Source: Populus alba (taxonomy: Eukaryota; Streptophyta; Magnoliopsida; Malpighiales; Salicaceae). From it: DNA of 64,000 nt. Each line of letters begins with the position of its first letter. Within the stretch, counting starts at the first letter, position 1. The DNA lies in assembly GCF_005239225.2 (NCBI RefSeq), contig NC_133287.1:5747493-5811492 (forward strand), written 5' to 3'. Below are positions 52,001-63,740 of this stretch, in pieces. Position numbers and translations under genes: made by a program. Below the pieces are notes generated by a model. It saw only the letters and a program-made list of their open reading frames with translations. It had not been told where the DNA came from and did not search any database.

Positions 52001-55000
52001 AATTTCCCATCATATTCAAACTTGCTGAACATAAGCTGAAAAAATACCAGTTCAATAACCTGATATAGGAAACTGGTGACGTTGAAAATAAATTTAACTT
52101 AATGAAAGAAGGATACCTGAAGTGAGACAATGCTCCTTGGATCAAAAGGGGGAGCATCTGATACAGTTCGTGCTCGAAATACAGGGACAAAAGAAGAAAA
52201 GGGCAGGCGTATCTGTAAAAGTAATCTGAAATGAGAAGAGAGGTTATTTTATTTAACACATTCAGATAACAAGGAGTTTTATGAGGTCACATACTGATTG
52301 CCATTGACCTTCTGTGGTGTCAAAGCTTGCTGTATAGCCAACAGTGTCCCAATCACGGCTAGTGCGAACAATAAGTTTATACCGACGTCCATCACCTTTA
52401 AGGCGTAGCTCCAAACCATCATATGAAGAAAGATCCTCAGGTACTGAAAAATTCTGAAAGGAAGTCCAAGAGGTTTAAATTCTTTAACAAGCTCCACTGA
52501 CTGAACAGGAATACATCCATCACTATTTCCCACTGATATTTCCATTCTAACCACGATTAGATTAATGCCATTGCTTAGCAGAAGTAGAGATTTATATAGC
52601 CCATGTATTCTAAAGTTGAAAACTTTTCCTATGTAGAAAAGGCTAATAGTAACAGCATTGAGCAAACCTCAGCCCCTGTTCCCCCAGGCACCTTTCCAGA
52701 ATCATTTCTGTTTCACTTGGTCCCCTCGTAATGATTATGGCGAAGAGAAAAAAGTGGAGAAACAGAAGGGTGTTCAGTTTAATTACATCAAATTCATGGA
52801 CAGCCAATGTATTTTAATCTTATTATATTTCTAAACTTGGGAAAATGTTAAAAACACAACACGAGAAAAATATAAGTTAAAGAGTCAATAAGAAGACTAG
52901 TAGACACAATAAAGCTGCTGCTTTAAATCTTAGATTAAATATAGATTATCGTTAAAATCAAACAGTGACATAAATCACTACAGAAAATGGTGAAATAGCA
53001 AAAGTGGTCCAGGCACAGCGAAAAGACTATAGCAAAACAACAGTGACAAGTCAGGAAAAAATTCTGATAATTACCTTTGTTCTGATACTAGTGAAGCCAC
53101 CATTGTTTGTAGTGGAAACAACGCCTGATGCGATATAAACATGCCGCGTGTAAGAGAGGGAAAATATGAAGAGAAAGCCATAAATGAACAGTATATTTGA
53201 GAAATACTGAATCAAGAAGAGTGTTTAACCACTGACAAACCTTTAAATAGCCCAGCTGGTCCACCTTTTTCCCCTCCAGTTGTATCAATTATAAAAGTGC
53301 TTTCACTAACTCCTCCCATCACAACATCATCTAAAGCCCCCCAAGCGAGATCTCTAAAACCATTGTCTGAAAAATTCAAGTTGGAGAAGAATCTCATTAA
53401 CAAAGCATTCGTTTATCTAATAAATAATAACAAGATTTGAATTTTACTAAATGTGCATATTTTAGTTTCCACGGATTCAAAGATCAGAGCTCATGCTCAC
53501 TAGCCACCACATCCAGCACAAGTTTTCATGTAGTTTGGTTGAACAGTGAGGATCATGCAACTGGATTTATCAAGTAAATATTCTGCAAGACTTTAGTATT
53601 TGTTTAAATAGATCAGAAATTTAATATAAAAACATTCATGCTACAAAATTATCATGTCCATGTCAGGTGTCATCCATACTGCTTCCTCATACTGCATGCT
53701 CTTGTTTAGCACAATACACCAACTCCAAACCCTCCCAGTCAAAAGGGAAAAAGAGAAACTAAAAATGAGAAACATTATCATATCTGTTTATTTTGAATCT
53801 AACTTGTATGCTACACGATTAGGTCATGCTAATATGGAGCATAAAAACAGCACCTTCACATCCAAATAGCAGTTTCCCATTTCGAAGGCCAACACTCCCC
53901 TTTACAGCATTAATCAAATTCCTCATCCCAACAAACTCTACCATTTCAGGTGAATCACCTTTAATCTGGCTTCGTCAATAAAACAAAACCACGCAGCCAA
54001 GCAGCCACACATTTGTTAGCAGCACAAGTTCGACACATACAACTTGTGGAAAGGAAGATTTTAAATGAACTCAACACAGATGTTAATCAGCACATACCTC
54101 TGGCTCGAAGAACTTGATTCCCTGCACCACATTAAAATTGAAAGTCAAATGCAAATCATAAAAAGGGAGACTAAAGATGGTCGAAACTAAATATTTAGAT
54201 AAGCAAAGAGTATGGATAATCATCACGTAAACAATATTCAATACCATACTTGACTATATTTTTCCCTTTCTGGGGTGTCGCCTTCCTTTGGGCCAACAAT
54301 GACAGAAGCAGCATTTATAACTTTCCTCACTCCTTTGAAGTACTCAGGCAACAAAGTGCTCTCTTTAGTAATGTCTCCAATGATCTGACAACTCAAGAAA
54401 GAAAGTAAGAAGAAAAGAGAGCAATTACAGAGCAAAGAACAGAGAAAAGATTTGGGTTTTATGAAGTTTAGATATTAGATGCAATTATATAATGTCAACA
54501 TTCCAACAAGCAGTAAAATCAGAGAACCAGTCATCTTACACCTTAAGAAAGATTGCAACTCGTGCACAATGTTTTCAACACATAAATAAACATTCCATTT
54601 GATATATAAAATGCAGCTTCTATGGGATTTTCATTTGATCCTACAGTACGTGGTTTGAAGCAAGCATACCTTCCCTAATGCTTAAAGATCAGTCTCTCTC
54701 GCCATACTGGCACATCAAATGTTCTTCTTACATCATATTCATTATTTGGTGTATCAGGTAGGATCTAATTATTAGAAGAGCAAATGTTCTAAAGCTTTTG
54801 ATTTCTTAAATTTCATGATCATAAAGCATTCCAATCAAAAGAGACATTCTAAAACACATTTTGGAGGAGAATATTTGATAAGTAGAATCACGATTCTTGT
54901 AATCATGATATGGTCTCGAAGGCAGTCAACTCACCAAGTCAATATCTGGTCCTAGCATCTTTCTTGCCTTTTCTTCATTTCTGGCCTGAGAGAAGTTTGA

Positions 55001-56186
55001 CACAAAAACATACATAAATGGAAGGAAACATAATCTGTTTCTTTCTCTTCTCTATTCATAGATGTTCCCAAAAGAAACTGGGATGAGTGAAGTCAGGAAC
55101 TAAAAAAATGAAAGAATGAATCTTAAACAAGATGAAAGCATTGTACCAATACTCGGACAGGCAGTCCCTTCTTCTGTAAGACGTCAACTACCCTTCTGCC
55201 AACACCACCTGTTGCTCCCACAACTAGGACAATACCAGAACTTTCCATTGACTTTTTGGGTTCGCTGGGTGATGGACTGGATAGTTTCTCAATTAAAAAC
55301 TCAAAGAACTTCATAGATAATGAGTTGCTGTTAGTTGAGAAATTAATTTCTTGGTTTGATGAAATAAAAACTCCAATAGAAAACTAAATCCAAACCTTGG
55401 ATGGAGATGGCGGTCCGTTGAAGAAATACAACGTTTTCAAAAACCTGCCCAAGTCCCAGCCCTGCTTTCCAGCTTCCGCTAATATGGGGCCCCTGTAAGT
55501 TCTATGAGCTGATTTCTGTCTATACTGCAGTCTATCATCAAGTTGAAAGATTGGTTTGGGAGGTGGAGAGGACAGCAACCAGGGATGAACTGAATTTTTA
55601 GAAAATTTGTTACAAACAAGTGATGAAGAACCCTGAAATGTCAGTTAATTATGTTATAGAAGTGACTCCAAATTTTCAATCAAAAGACAATCACAACAAA
55701 AAGGACAAAATCCTGCCATGTTCATGCTGCAATTCATTAACTCAATCAAGATGAGTTCAATAACCATGTAAACACAATCAAGATGAGTTTGTACTTAGTT
55801 TTACACAATTCATTAACTCATCACTATTATCATTATTACTTATATATTCAAGTGCAAGCAGCAATTACAGAGCACCTAAGAATCCAACATAACTTGCGAC
55901 TACACAGCTAAGGAACATAAATTAGAAACTCCAATTTTCTAAAAGCTACATTAGACCCTTCCAGTAAGAAAACGACGATCAAGAATATCAATAGAATTAA
56001 AGGGGTTGCTTATGAAGCTCAAATTAACTAAAACACATGCAAAACCAAATCAAGAATCCATATGATCAAGTGGGATACATTTATAAGAACAGCACTACAC
56101 ACATCTGTATTGTGTCATCGTACCTGAAGGTTGAGGATAGAAGAAGTGCAGGGAGATGACAGTTTAGTAGAGTTAAAGCACTCCAT
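49072..56186 (-). CDS. Chloroplast atypical SDR with CIA30 domain (HCF173-like)
   Basis: Sixteen exons on the minus strand: 56186-56124, 55632-55396, 55308-55147, 54985-54935, 54384-54250, 54121-54098, 53965-53854, 53366-53241, 53124-53075, 52453-52295, 52212-52117, 52035-51920, 51821-51698, 50294-50181, 49816-49736 and 49218-49072. They total 1797 nt and 598 aa with every phase matching. The acceptor of exon 3 is the least certain. The N-terminus is Ser-rich and poor in acidic residues, like a plastid transit peptide. The Rossmann motif VLVVGATGGVGRRVV lies at about 127-141. About 262-444 is a CIA30-type domain (DVVMGGVSESTF, then DGLELRLKGDGRRYKLIVR). The SDR-like part resumes at about 445-525 (FVHVSSAGV, YAIVRPCALTEEPAGADLIF). 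No YxxxK catalytic pair is seen, so it is probably a nucleotide- or RNA-binding scaffold. Arabidopsis HCF173 is needed for psbA translation; this copy looks closer to AT4G18810 (about 596 aa, from memory), whose role I do not assert. Confidence 0.9.
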
Positions 56187-56450
56187 TTGTTTAGTGGTAG
56201 AAACAGGACAGTTTCACAGAAGTTCGTAGAAGGCTTATGGTCGTGGTTTGTTGATTTTCCTGTTGTTTGTAGTATTACAGGGCGTAATATCCGCCACTCA
56301 CTTCCACTTCGGCAAATTCAACCGTCCGTTTTAGAAGTTGAAAAAGGCCACATTTATTCTTTAATGGGCTGCATCAGTCACCGTGGGCTTTTGTTGGACT
56401 CACTATGGTTACCTAGGCCTGATTGATTTTCTGACAATTTGTGGGCTCAG
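56187..56450 (-). promoter_or_regulatory. 5' UTR/promoter region of the HCF173-like gene
   Basis: GC-richer, low-copy-looking sequence immediately upstream of the minus-strand start codon. The plus-strand frame at 56187-56426 is not a recognisable product. Core promoter elements were not fixed. Confidence 0.4.
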
Positions 56451-57275
56451 AAGTAACCTCCTTCCTATGTGCACAGATATTGATCTAGCAAGCGAAGAGA
56501 AAAAATAAGCTTGGCCCAGCTAACCTCATTGACATGTAAATTGTGGATAAATAAAACAGAAGAGTTTTGAATTTGGAAACGGATGCCTAATATCTCTCTC
56601 TTTTTTTTTTTTTATTAAAGAATAACTAAAGGTATAATCTTGTATTTTTGGGCTAGACACTGAGCCAAAGTATATTTAAACCTGCGAGATATCAAATTTA
56701 CTATTTATTCAAATTCTGGATTCAAATATATTTGGATTTAGTAAACTATCAAATCTATCATTTTAGAGCTTAGCTAAGTATCAAACCCATGTTTTTTTTA
56801 ACTCCAGCAATCCTAAGCTCTGTAATTAGACCATGAGTTAGATGAAATAGAGATATTTTACTTATACTTTAATTTATTCTCTTTTTATTAAAAAAAACAA
56901 GAATTATAAAATCTTTCACTAAAGAGGTTAATTTTTTTCAAGTTTTTATTGCTCATAATATTCTAAAAATTCTTCTCTCAAATATAATTGCATTTTCTGA
57001 TGGTGGGAGTCACGGGCTCTTGATTTTATATCTAATTGATACTTAATATATATTGAGCTTCTATATTTACCATAAGAAAATAAAATTAAAAATGGATATT
57101 TTGACCGCATGCAAATGAAAATCAGACCATTTAAAACGTGATTTGATTTGAAGATTTTGCTTTGTATGTCTATTACGTGCTTTTTCAAAAAGATTGCCTG
57201 CTAGCCACCTAATTTGACCCCAAAACAAGTTACTGTCCTCAAAAAAACCTGATTCACGAATTTTGTTATGGGATA

Positions 57276-57385
57276 TAATTGTGGTTATTGTTTTAAGTAT
57301 TTTTTATTTAAAAATATATTAAAATAATATTTTTTTATTTTTAAATTATTTTTTGACATCACCACATTAAAATCCCAATTGATGA
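57276..57385. mobile_element. AT-rich MITE remnant
   Basis: TTGTTTTAAGTATTTTTTAT, then AAATATATTAAAATAATATT, then TTTGACATCACCACATTAAA: the left half of the family seen complete at 33411-33622 and 59688-59840. Confidence 0.55.
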
Positions 57386-57687
57386 TACTCTAACAAAAAA
57401 AGCCCTATTAATTTGAAAAAAAAAAATATCAAATAAGTGATACCTCACAGTTGTTCAGTAAGCTTAATTGCTTAAGTTTGATCTTACTTATGATCTTTAA
57501 TTAAAAAGAGTGCCTAACTAGTGGTGTTTTACCAAAAGTCAAAGTATGTCACGTAAATGAAAGACCAGATCGATTATTTTTCCTTATCTTGAACCGACAG
57601 ATCAAATTAATGATTCCTCGTTCATCACACGTGATGTTCATCACTTCATCTAGTCAATGAGTATCACCTTTTAGACTACGAGGTTGT

Positions 57688-57850
57688 AAGAGATTACAGT
57701 TATTTTTTTAAAAATTTATTAAAAAATATTTTTAGTATTAGCATATTAAAACAATTTAAAAACATAAAAAAAAATTAATTTTAAACAAAAACAAATCAAT
57801 TTTTTTAAATTTAATTAAAAAAAAAAAACACAATTACAAATTGCTCCTAA
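57688..57850. mobile_element. AT-rich MITE copy
   Basis: AGATTACAGTTATTTTTTTA, then AAAAAATATTTTTAGTATTA, then ACACAATTACAAATTGCTCC. The order of words matches the family, and ATTACAGTTA and ACAATTACAAAT serve as blurred inverted ends. Confidence 0.5.
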
Positions 57851-58654
57851 AACATCATATGTAGAGTATATTTTTTTCCATTTATGTGGAGTATTTCTGT
57901 CTCTGATCTTGTTCAAAAGTCAGTGATAACATGGGGTAACTCCTGTCTGGAAGCAGACACCTGATCTGTTGACATGGATGAATAATTCGAGCGCTCTTTA
58001 TAGACATTTGGCCCTGCTAGTTTTTCTTTATTATTCGACCATGGCCGACAATGTAGCTAGCCAATCCCGCACACAATGTGACCTCATAATTTGCCCTAGC
58101 TTAATTAACAAGGGAAGGGTTTTTTTTTTTTTTTTTGACATCTTGTTAGCAATTTCTATGTACTTTTTAGGTATTGAGTCAACAATTTCAATTCTGAACC
58201 GATTGTTTGTCATGTGCTTACGTTCAAGAGGATTAGTAAAAGCTACTCACGGCACCTAATATAAGATGGCAAATACCTTTCACAATGGAGCTATAAATCT
58301 AGCTAGAGATTTTTATTTTTTGTTTTAACAAAAGATAATGATTTTGTTATGATTCCCTTGTAGTTGTAACTCCAATTTATATTTCAATAATAATAATAAT
58401 AATAATAAACTCAGTTTATCAATAATAAATTTGGTTAAGCACTGAAGCATCAATTGGCAATGAAACATGCAAGGTGATAGGCTTGCGTGTTCAAGCCATT
58501 CTCAAGTGTTAGATAGAGATCACGAGGGTAAACCAATAAGAAAAAGGAGGCAATAGGATCCTACACATGCACATACTCAAAAGGAAAACAGCTGTCATGA
58601 GAAATTATGCTCTCATATTTTTTTTTTTTAATTTTTGTTAAAAATAGATATTTG

Positions 58655-58815
58655 AATCAGCTTATATGCATCTTAATTAATCCTTTAAAATTATAAAATT
58701 AATAATTATGAATGTTTCTAATAATCCTAAAATTTATGATACTCGAATTAATAATTTATAAAAAATAAATTTAAAATCTAACTAATTAAACTATATCTCT
58801 AAAATTCTCTCGCTA
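58655..58815 (-). mobile_element. SINE copy 4 (opposite orientation)
   Basis: Reverse complement of the family body. The minus strand reads TATAGTTTAATTAGTTAGAT, then TTCGAGTATCATAAATTTTA, then GGATTATTAGAAACATTCAT, corresponding to the A-box, B-box and body of copies 2 and 3. It is heavily AT-drifted. Confidence 0.5.
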
Positions 58816-59239
58816 TCATACTTGTTATCTCATCTTGTTGAAGGACAAGATTGAGATGCGGGTTTCCCCATCTCGTGAGGGCTAATTTGAGAGTAGTTGT
58901 TGACTTTTCTGTACAAAAACATATGATATCTTGAGAGCTCAGAAAAACAAACCATCTTTGCTACGTGCGACCAAACATTTATATGTGACAAATTATTTAA
59001 GAATAAATAAATGTTACAATATTATTAATGACATCACGTTCGTAATTAATACTACCTTTTTTTATGACTTGTTTGTGAGAGTTTACAGTGATCTCTAAAT
59101 TTAGAAGTTTGAACTTTGTTTGACAAGATGATGCAAGCCTAGCTTCTAACCTTTCAATTTGTTGTAGGAGTTTATGCAAGCACAAATTAACAATTACTGA
59201 ACCCTTTTGAATTTCTTTTTTTCTTTATAATTTTCAATA

Positions 59240-59361
59240 TTTTTTTTATAACTCGGGGTGTCTGGGCCAGTTTATATGTACCATGACTAATTTTCAGGCT
59301 CACTGAATACTTTGCAAGCCCAGTAGACATGTAAGATACCGTGAAAATGATATGCATACAC
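59240..59361 (-). mobile_element. 5'-truncated SINE related to the terminal one
   Basis: The minus strand reads TCTACTGGGCTTGCAAAGTA, TTCAGTGAGCCTGAAAATTA, then ACTGGCCCAGACACCCCGAG, followed by an A-rich tail. This matches the 3' two-thirds of the SINE at 63757-63962. The tRNA-like head is missing. Confidence 0.7.
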
Positions 59362-59687
59362 AAAAAAAACAAACTTGGTGTAAAAAAAAAAAAAACAAGT
59401 TTTTTTTTCCACTAGGCACCTTAAATGCATTTCTCAATATTTTATTAGATCGATTATGAACTCAAGGAGTTTTCAACCTTAATAAATTTCCTTAAGACCG
59501 AGGTCCCCATTTAAGCTAATTTGTCAACCCAATTGTCTAATCCACGCTCTTTAATTATAAGACTAATGTTTTGCTTGACCTAAGATTAAATATGATTTAA
59601 GTTTTAGTTGCTGGAGTTAATGAGCAACAGTCCACTTCTTGAATATTCCTTTGACTTTTAGGTGTTAATTACTGGTGCTTTCTAAAT

Positions 59688-59840
59688 TAGTTTTTGTTTT
59701 AAAAAAAATATTAAAATGATGTTTTTTTTTAATTATACTTGATGATTTTAATATATTAATGTTAAAAATTAAAAAAATATTTTAATATATTTTCAATTAA
59801 AAAATAATTTTAAAAATTACATTACACTACTTTACCAATC
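59688..59840. mobile_element. AT-rich MITE copy
   Basis: Left part TTTTTGTTTTAAAAAAAATA, centre GATGATTTTAATATATTAAT, right part TTTTCAATTAAAAAATAATT followed by AAAATTACATTACACTACTT. The left and right parts are roughly inverse, as in the copy at 33411-33622. Confidence 0.5.
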
Positions 59841-60335
59841 ACACATATCCCCTAGAATTCTCTATTTGGCCTTGGATTTAGAAATTACTTTTCAACAAAA
59901 CCCATAATTTCTAACGCCGAGTTTAATTTTGATTAATTATCAAATCCATAGGTTGAATCAAAGGTCAGATATTTTCTTTTTCTTTAATAAAGTAATCAAA
60001 AATAAAAAAAAATATCAAAATAATAATAATGATTTTGTTTGGATTAAATCTCAAATAGTCCGTAGCAGCAGCAATCAAATTGGATTTGATAAAATCAATA
60101 TCCTAAATAGCTGAATTATGAACTCAAATTAAATTAAATCTCAGATCATTGAATTTTAAAATAAATCTATTAAACTGGGACATGTTTAATAAATATGGTT
60201 AAATATACACATAGTTGGAAAAGCATACTAAATTTAAATTACTTTACAATGGCCAGACGAGAAAATTTAAAACTCAACTAAGGCACGTGGATGGTGGGTA
60301 CAATAGTTGGCGAAGCATAAAAATTAGTGTATTGA

Positions 60336-60336
<1 letters not shown>

Positions 60337-60373
<37 letters not shown>
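60337..60373. repeat. (AAT)n microsatellite
   Basis: About 12 trinucleotide units, uninterrupted. The Leu-run frame on the other strand (60278-60496) is an artefact of this tract. Confidence 0.95.
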
Positions 60374-60375
<2 letters not shown>

Positions 60376-61064
60376 GGCACAACAAGTAGTAGGAAATTTC
60401 CTTTTCCAGGAAAGTAACAGCGGAGCCTAACAAGGGCAACGAAATGCACACTGAAAACAAAGCCACATGACTGTGAATGCAAAGACCATTAAACAAGCAA
60501 TTAATCTCATTTTGGTTAATAAGTAAGGATTTGTTTCAGTAGAAAACCAAATCGTCAACTGCTACCTACTTTATTTTATTCTCTATCCTTCTTTACTTTT
60601 TCTTCCTTCAAAATATTGTTTGGATTTTTTTTTTGGCAAAATAAAACAAGTTTTGTCAAAATAGTATAGTTTAATAAAAGTGAATAATGAAATTTTAAAA
60701 AAATGGTTAAAATGAATTGACATAAATTTCAAAAAAGAAATAAGAAAGAAAAATAAAGGAATGAGATATCAGAAGTTCATCGAAACTCCAATAACAACAC
60801 CCTCTTGCCATTAAAAAGATCCCGACGAGATAAATCTAATAATACCGAGAAAGGTCACCAAATGGTGACTAGAATGAGCCACACACATTGCCTAAAGGTA
60901 AGTGAATGATTTTCCGCCTTTAGGTGGCACATGTAACCTACTTTGGTAACAATTAATGACTTTTTTTAGTGTTGTTATATTCTTCTTATAGATATCTTTT
61001 TGATGGTGATGAACTAAGATTTTATCAATATGTTTTTACAAAAAATTCCTTAGTGAAGGCGTAT

Positions 61065-61302
61065 TGGGTCTGGCTTTATACAGACCTAGCCACGATTGAG
61101 TTTGGTAATGTGTCATGTTAGGTTTGGCTCTATCCAGACCCAACCATTATTGGTTTAGCAATGTGCCAAGCCCCAAACACGTTGGGTCTGGCGCTAGCGA
61201 GACCTAGTCATGATCGGTCTTAGTAGTGTGTCAAGCTCCGGGCGTAATAGGTCTGGTGCTAGTGAGACCCTGCCACGGCTAGGCTTGGCAATAACGCTAG
61301 AC
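61065..61302. repeat. Four-unit palindromic tandem repeat
   Basis: Units begin at 61065, 61119, 61183 and 61248 (54-65 bp each). Each starts (T)(G/A)GGT(C/T)TGGC, then has a short spacer and AGACC, then words like ACGATTGAGTTTGG or ATGATCGGTCTTAG, and ends with GTGTCA or GTGCCA. GGTCTGGCGCTAGCGAGACC in unit 3 is itself a hairpin. This block directly precedes the dead copia reverse transcriptase/RNase H region. Confidence 0.8.
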
Positions 61303-61319
61303 TCAATATTATTGGTATG

Positions 61320-61905
61320 ATCAATCAGTTCCTCTCTAATGTTGATAAAGAACATTTCTCAGTAGTGAAATAGATGCTTAAGTATCTCAAAGGTACTTTC
61401 AATTTCAATTTATGTTTTGAAAATGGTAAACTTGTGCAAGATAGTCACACATATGCAAATATGGTTAGTAATATTGATTTTATAAAGTTCAAATCGGAAT
61501 ACTTAATGACCTTTACAAGGGGAGTAATTTCTTGGTAATAAAGGTTGCAAAAACATGTTACATTATTTACCCCTAAAGCTGGATACATTGCACTAATTGA
61601 AGGGGGTAAAACGTTATTATGGATGTGAATAAGTGCTTACATGAAATTGATCTAGTACAAGAGAACTTTGTGTTGTATTGTGATAGTCAGAGTACAATTC
61701 ATCTCAATAAATATCCTACTTTCCATTCTTGATTAAAGCATATTAAGATTAGATACCAATGGATTCAAGATGCTATGGAGATGAAGTTTTTTTGTTATTG
61801 AGAAAATCCATACTTATGACATTATATCAAATATAATGACCCAGTCTTTATCGAGTGAGAAGTTTGTTTTGCAAAAGACAAACAGGCTTAGTGGAGCCTT
61901 TTAAA
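61320..61905 (+). pseudogene. Copia RT-end/RNase H remnant
   Basis: Plus-strand pieces in shifting frames read MLKYLKGTFNFNLCFENGKL, then GVISW, then CYIIYP, then VQENFVLYCDSQSTIHLNKY, then KHIKIRYQWIQDAMEMKFFC, and SLSSEKFVLQKTNRLSGAF. This is the order of the copia LKYLKGT, ISW, YCDSQSAIHL, KHIDVRYHWIRD and LTK..PREKF landmarks. Stops and frameshifts run throughout. Gag, protease and most of the polymerase are absent. Confidence 0.8.
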
Positions 61906-61924
61906 TAAGTCAGAAAGGGAAAAA

Positions 61925-62200
61925 TTATTGGGTTTGGTCCCTTCTCTTTTAGGCTATAATGAATAGGAATAAAAAGGAACCACCACATATGAATAAGAAT
62001 AAAAAGGCAGGCTGCAATTAGGGCTAACATCAAGAATAAAGATAAAGATAAAGATTAAAAAAAAACAAAAAGAACTCGTAAGAGAAAAAATAAGAGGCAG
62101 CTTGAGCAGTCTCTATTCAAGCTTTGATTAGCAGCCGACTCACTGTTATATCCAACTAAAATTTTGATAGTAGGTTGTAGACATAGAGTTTTGCATTTTA
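61925..62200 (+). mobile_element. Probable 3' LTR of the copia remnant
   Basis: After a purine tract (AGAAAGGGAAAAAT, 61913-61926) the sequence reads TTGGGTTTGGTCCCTTCTC. It then has AGGCAGGCTGCAATTAGGGC and CTATTCAAGCTTTGATTAGC. Part of it (about 61985-62140) recurs inverted at 63520-63680. The position after RNase H fits a 3' LTR. The outer end is not fixed. Confidence 0.5.
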
Positions 62201-63287
62201 TATGGTTGGATTAAAGATTTGAGGTATTTAAGTTGGTCATATCTTCATAAGAACATGGCTATCAATTTTGTAGGAGTTTCTCGATTCTTTCTGTATGTAT
62301 TCCAAGAATATATTGTTATTGATAATTTATGTTGTAGTCTTTAGTTTTAACTAAAAAAAAGCACTTTATGATTCCATTATTTATTAATAGTAGAATTTTA
62401 TAGGTGGACTATGATTTCATGGTTTTTCTCCACATCAGGGTTTTATGAGTAAATCTTAGTCTTGATTTGTTGTGATTTCTTGTTTACTTTTATTGATTGG
62501 TTGACCCTATTTTAATTGCATAAAAAGAGAAAAGAATTGGGACTTTTGATTTGTGAATTTTGTTAAATTGATGTTTTTTCTCAAACCCTTATTTACCTAG
62601 TTTGGACTTAATTTGGCTTCTATTGTAACTATCACAACATTTTAGATTTTTAAAATTTTATTTCTTTAAAGTTCAATCAATTGATTCTAATATATTAGAG
62701 TTATTAGCAGTATTTTTTTATTTAAAAAAAAAAAATTTCTTTCATGCCTTTCAACCACTCATTTTTTGTTATCATGTCACATAGCTTTATTAAAACATCA
62801 TGAATCTCCCCAATCAGTACCCAACACATGGTCATAAGGAAAATATTTGGTAGAAGCTTGGTAAGGTCCGATGAACCTCATTAACTATGACTTATATAGA
62901 GCTTCTTGAATAATCTGTTTAGAAATAACATCATCATTATTATCATCATTAGTTAGCTCAAGAACATTGATACAATCCAGATTGAAGCTCTATTCAACCC
63001 AACCAAGCTGATAATGTTTATAGCCCAATCAAGGCAGTTTATGTTCAATTTGGTTCAAGGTTCATCAGGGTTGCATAATAATTATAGATCTATAATATTA
63101 TATTTAAAATATTGATATTTTAGGTGCAGTTATATTTTATAAAATAAACTATATATAAATATATGATATGATAAAAAAAATTTTCAATATTATATTTTTT
63201 ATGTATGTTCTTATCTTGTAAGTGGTCAAATAGTTACATTTAATATTCTATATGTGTTTGAATAAACATTTAAAAAAAAAAGATATT
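62201..63287. other. Intergenic AT-rich region
   Basis: Nothing recognisable beyond AT-rich sequence. It may include the rest of the LTR near its left end. Confidence 0.4.
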
Positions 63288-63430
63288 GATAAATAATTTT
63301 TTCAGTTTATTTTTTATGACATGACTAAACATTATAAAATATTCTCTAATTTATTTTTATAACACTATCGAATATAAAAAAATAATTCATATCCACATAA
63401 ATTACTTTTTCAAAAAAAATTACTTTCCAA
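63288..63430. mobile_element. Fragment of the 36.7-kb TIR element
   Basis: TTTATTTTTTATGACATGAC, AACATTATAAAATATTCTCT and CACTATCGAATATAAAAAAA follow the order of words at 37545-37700 (CTCATTTTCATGACATAACC, CACTATCAAATATCAAAAAA). Only the right end of the element is present. Confidence 0.5.
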
Positions 63431-63469
63431 ATTCTATACACCTCCGGTATTTAATTTAACTGTGAAGAA

Positions 63470-63720
63470 TGAATAGCTATGTATCTCAAAGTCACTGTCA
63501 AAGTTACATCTCGATTCAAATCAAAGCTTGAATATAGACTGCAGTTGCCTCTTCTTTTCTCTCTCACGAGTTTTCTCCCCCTTTTTTTCCTCTCTATCTT
63601 TGTTGTTGCTACCGACCCTAATTGCAGCTTGCCTCTTTATTTCTATTTGTACAGTGGTGGTCCCTCATTCCTTTTTTCTTTCTTTGTTAATAATAGATAT
63701 CCACAGTTTATATGACTAAT
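63470..63720 (-). repeat. Inverted LTR fragment
   Basis: Read on the minus strand, this contains GGGACCACCACTG, AGAGGCAAGCTGCAATTAGG, ACTCGTGAGAGAG and TATTCAAGCTTTGAT. It matches the order of words at about 61930-62140 on the plus strand. It is a second copy of the same LTR-like sequence in opposite orientation, about 1.5 kb away. Confidence 0.6.
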
Positions 63721-63740
63721 TTCAAAAACCTTAAAATTAT

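Larger units (their letters stand above)
56451..58654. other. Intergenic region with MITE remnants
   Basis: AT-rich DNA with MITE-family pieces at 57276-57385 and 57688-57850. A mixed-composition stretch (57890-58260) has an unrecognised frame (57969-58259), and there is an (AAT)n run at about 58387-58408. I see no gene. Confidence 0.5.
59362..61064. other. Intergenic region
   Basis: A MITE at 59688-59840, a 37-bp (AAT)n tract at about 60337-60373, and mixed sequence at 60380-61060 with no recognisable gene. The words CCGACGAGATAAATCTAATA and GGTCACCAAATGGTGAC at 60780-60900 suggest LTR-element flank. Confidence 0.45.

Noticed and set aside
60278..60496. Frame with a run of Leu
   Set aside because: It is a product of the (AAT)n microsatellite.
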